From: Acidiferrobacteraceae bacterium
GTDB lineage: Bacteria > Pseudomonadota > Gammaproteobacteria > Arenicellales > UBA868
Assembly (NCBI GenBank): GCA_002724185.1
Contig: PBOB01000079.1
Location: 1-64,000, forward strand
Length of the DNA: 64,000 nt
Reading direction: 5' to 3'
The notes below the pieces were generated by a model. It was not told the origin of the DNA and ran no database searches. It was given only the letters and a program-made list of their open reading frames with translations. The first letter of the stretch is position 1. Each line of letters starts with the position of its first letter. The translations under genes and the position numbers were made by a program. This document shows positions 62,876 to 64,000 of the stretch, one piece after another.

Positions 62876-64000
62876 TCAGCTAGCGTCTAGATTATCAGCA
62901 TTCTCTATCTTCACTGGCTTGATAACATCATGTGGCTCAAACCCCATAACACAACCATAAAAAAATAGTTCTGCTTCCATAGCTCGCTTGATATTTTCAG
63001 GCTGCCTAAAACCATGCTGCTCCTTCGCAAACGGAACATAAGCAAAAGGTAACCCTTTCTTGCGTAACACATCTGACATCATAATTGCTTGGGCGGGAGG
63101 CACCACTTTGTCATCAAGACCCTGAAATATTATGATCGGACAGGATAAACGTTCCATATAGTTGATCGCTGAGCGCTCGTAGTAGCGTTCTTTCATATCC
63201 TGATATGGACCAATTAAGCTTTCTAAATAACGTGATTCAAATTTATGAGTGTCCTGCAACAACGCATTCAAATCAGCGATACCATAATAAGTAGCACCAA
63301 CTGTAAAGATATCAGCGAACGTTAGCGCATTAATCGTAGTATAACCACCAGCTGAGCTCCCACGAATCGCTAGTCGTGTCTCATCTGCTAGGCCTTCCTT
63401 GATCAGGTATTGGGCAGCGGCCACACAATCTGCTGTGTCGTATATTCCCCACATCCCCTTAAGCGATTCTCTGTAACTTCGCCCATAGCCCGAAGATCCC
63501 CTGTAGTTAACATCAACGACGGCAAACCCACGACTAGTCCAGAACTGTACTTTCAAATCTAACTCGGGCCCAGTTGCGCCAGTTGGCCCTCCATGACTCA
63601 TGACAATAAGAGGTGGTTTCTCGTATTCGGGGGCTCGTGTACTGGAGTTCTGGGGTGCATAGTAGTAGGCATAAGCATATGCATTTTCGGTCGTCAAGAA
63701 CTTGATCGACTTTGGCAAAGAAAAATCCTCTGCACAAATGTCGAACTCACTAGATTTCTTCAATATAGATTGATCATAAGTGCGCGAATTGATACAAACT
63801 ATTTCCGGCAGTACTGTTGGCGATCTACCCACGTAAAAAATAGTCTCATCAACAGCGGCAATATATCTTGTAGAATAGTGGTCACACGGTATAGCAGCCA
63901 ACTCACGTCCAGATGGGGAAAAATGTCGTAACAATGGCTGTCCACCTAAAGATGCTCCTACAATTATTGAACCATCTCCGAGAAACACGTAACTAGAATA
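62876..64000 (-). CDS. S9 prolyl-oligopeptidase-family peptidase (partial, C-terminal part)
   Basis: The visible part holds the C-terminal catalytic alpha/beta-hydrolase domain of an S9 peptidase: SHGGPTGATG oxyanion region, DVNYRGSSGYGR, nucleophile Ser in IRGSSAGGYTT, Asp in QGLDDKVVPP and His in KEQHGF, plus the last part of the beta-propeller. The frame stays open through the window edge at 64000, so the N-terminus (family about 640 aa) lies outside. Likely an intracellular or periplasmic acylaminoacyl or oligopeptide hydrolase. Cut by the window. Confidence 0.92.
   Translation of the reverse strand, partial: YSSYVFLGDGSIIVGASLGGQPLLRHFSPSGRELAAIPCDHYSTRYIAAVDETIFYVGRSPTVLPEIVCINSRTYDQSILKKSSEFDICAEDFSLPKSIKFLTTENAYAYAYYYAPQNSSTRAPEYEKPPLIVMSHGGPTGATGPELDLKVQFWTSRGFAVVDVNYRGSSGYGRSYRESLKGMWGIYDTADCVAAAQYLIKEGLADETRLAIRGSSAGGYTTINALTFADIFTVGATYYGIADLNALLQDTHKFESRYLESLIGPYQDMKERYYERSAINYMERLSCPIIIFQGLDDKVVPPAQAIMMSDVLRKKGLPFAYVPFAKEQHGFRQPENIKRAMEAELFFYGCVMGFEPHDVIKPVKIENADNLDAS

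Overview
The window is AT-rich, densely coded bacterial DNA. It most resembles a sulfur-oxidising, probably marine gammaproteobacterium with mixotrophic habits; the assignment is an inference. Evidence: the left end carries the start of an oxidative-type (reverse) dissimilatory sulfite reductase operon, dsrA-dsrB-dsrE-dsrF, and DsrEF are known from sulfur oxidisers. Nearby are siroheme and heme genes (cysG, hemC, hemD, and a hemB with the metal-site pattern of the Mg-dependent class). No tRNA, rRNA, CRISPR array, transposase or prophage gene was seen.

Layout. 1-3157 (minus): dsrFEBA, with dsrF cut by the window edge. 3498-9903: a dsr-flanking block of poorly understood genes: a TauD-like Fe(II)/2-oxoglutarate dioxygenase, a stand-alone Cas6/Cmx6-like RAMP protein with no CRISPR in sight, two unknown proteins, a tiny 65-aa ORF, a TrpD2/YbiB-like phosphoribosyltransferase homologue, a Sel1-repeat protein, siroheme synthase CysG and a small Rieske protein. 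9900-12831: hemD, hemC, hemB. 12846-20732: mixed housekeeping and accessory genes (YeeZ-like epimerase, VOC protein, cupin, M48 peptidase-TerB fusion, LysR plus DAO oxidase, HAD phosphatase, PLP fold-type II enzyme). 20892-35398: a nitrogen-compound uptake and oxidation island with a PotABCD-type ABC transporter, a second PotC paralogue, a ureohydrolase-like protein lacking one metal-ligand histidine, a GMC oxidoreductase, an SDR, a DapA-family aldolase, a dimethylglycine-dehydrogenase-like flavoprotein and an MttB-family methyltransferase. 35502-44693: SCO1, a zincin, quinone oxidoreductase, a PTP-like phosphatase, a haloalkane-dehalogenase-like hydrolase, a Tat-exported peptide-type binding protein, an Ntn hydrolase, a PPOX flavoprotein and an SDR. 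44735-50357: an oppBCD/oppF transporter split over two strands, with an amidohydrolase and a degenerate alpha/beta hydrolase between the parts.

50727-61453 is the most striking region. A coenzyme F420 biosynthesis operon (FbiC = CofG-CofH fusion, CofC, CofD, CofE, then an NADP:F420-oxidoreductase-like protein) is followed by an F420-type LLM oxidoreductase. Diverging from it are a RidA-family protein, a 59-aa ORF whose stop overlaps the amidase start (ATGA), an amidase-signature hydrolase and an alpha/beta hydrolase. The enzyme classes echo the Rut pyrimidine-degradation pathway (LLM, RidA, amidohydrolase, alpha/beta hydrolase), but the likely cofactor is F420 and the hydrolase family differs. 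I propose this as a candidate undescribed N-heterocycle or amide catabolic module. The small ORF could be an AtzG/GatC-like amidase subunit. The window ends with an XRE regulator, an orphan PAS protein and a truncated S9 peptidase.

Working together: the dsr genes point to sulfur-based energy; CysG feeds siroheme to DsrAB; the transporters and oxidative enzymes point to use of dissolved organic nitrogen (polyamine, betaine, peptide or amide-like compounds). Substrates of most catabolic genes cannot be fixed from sequence alone.
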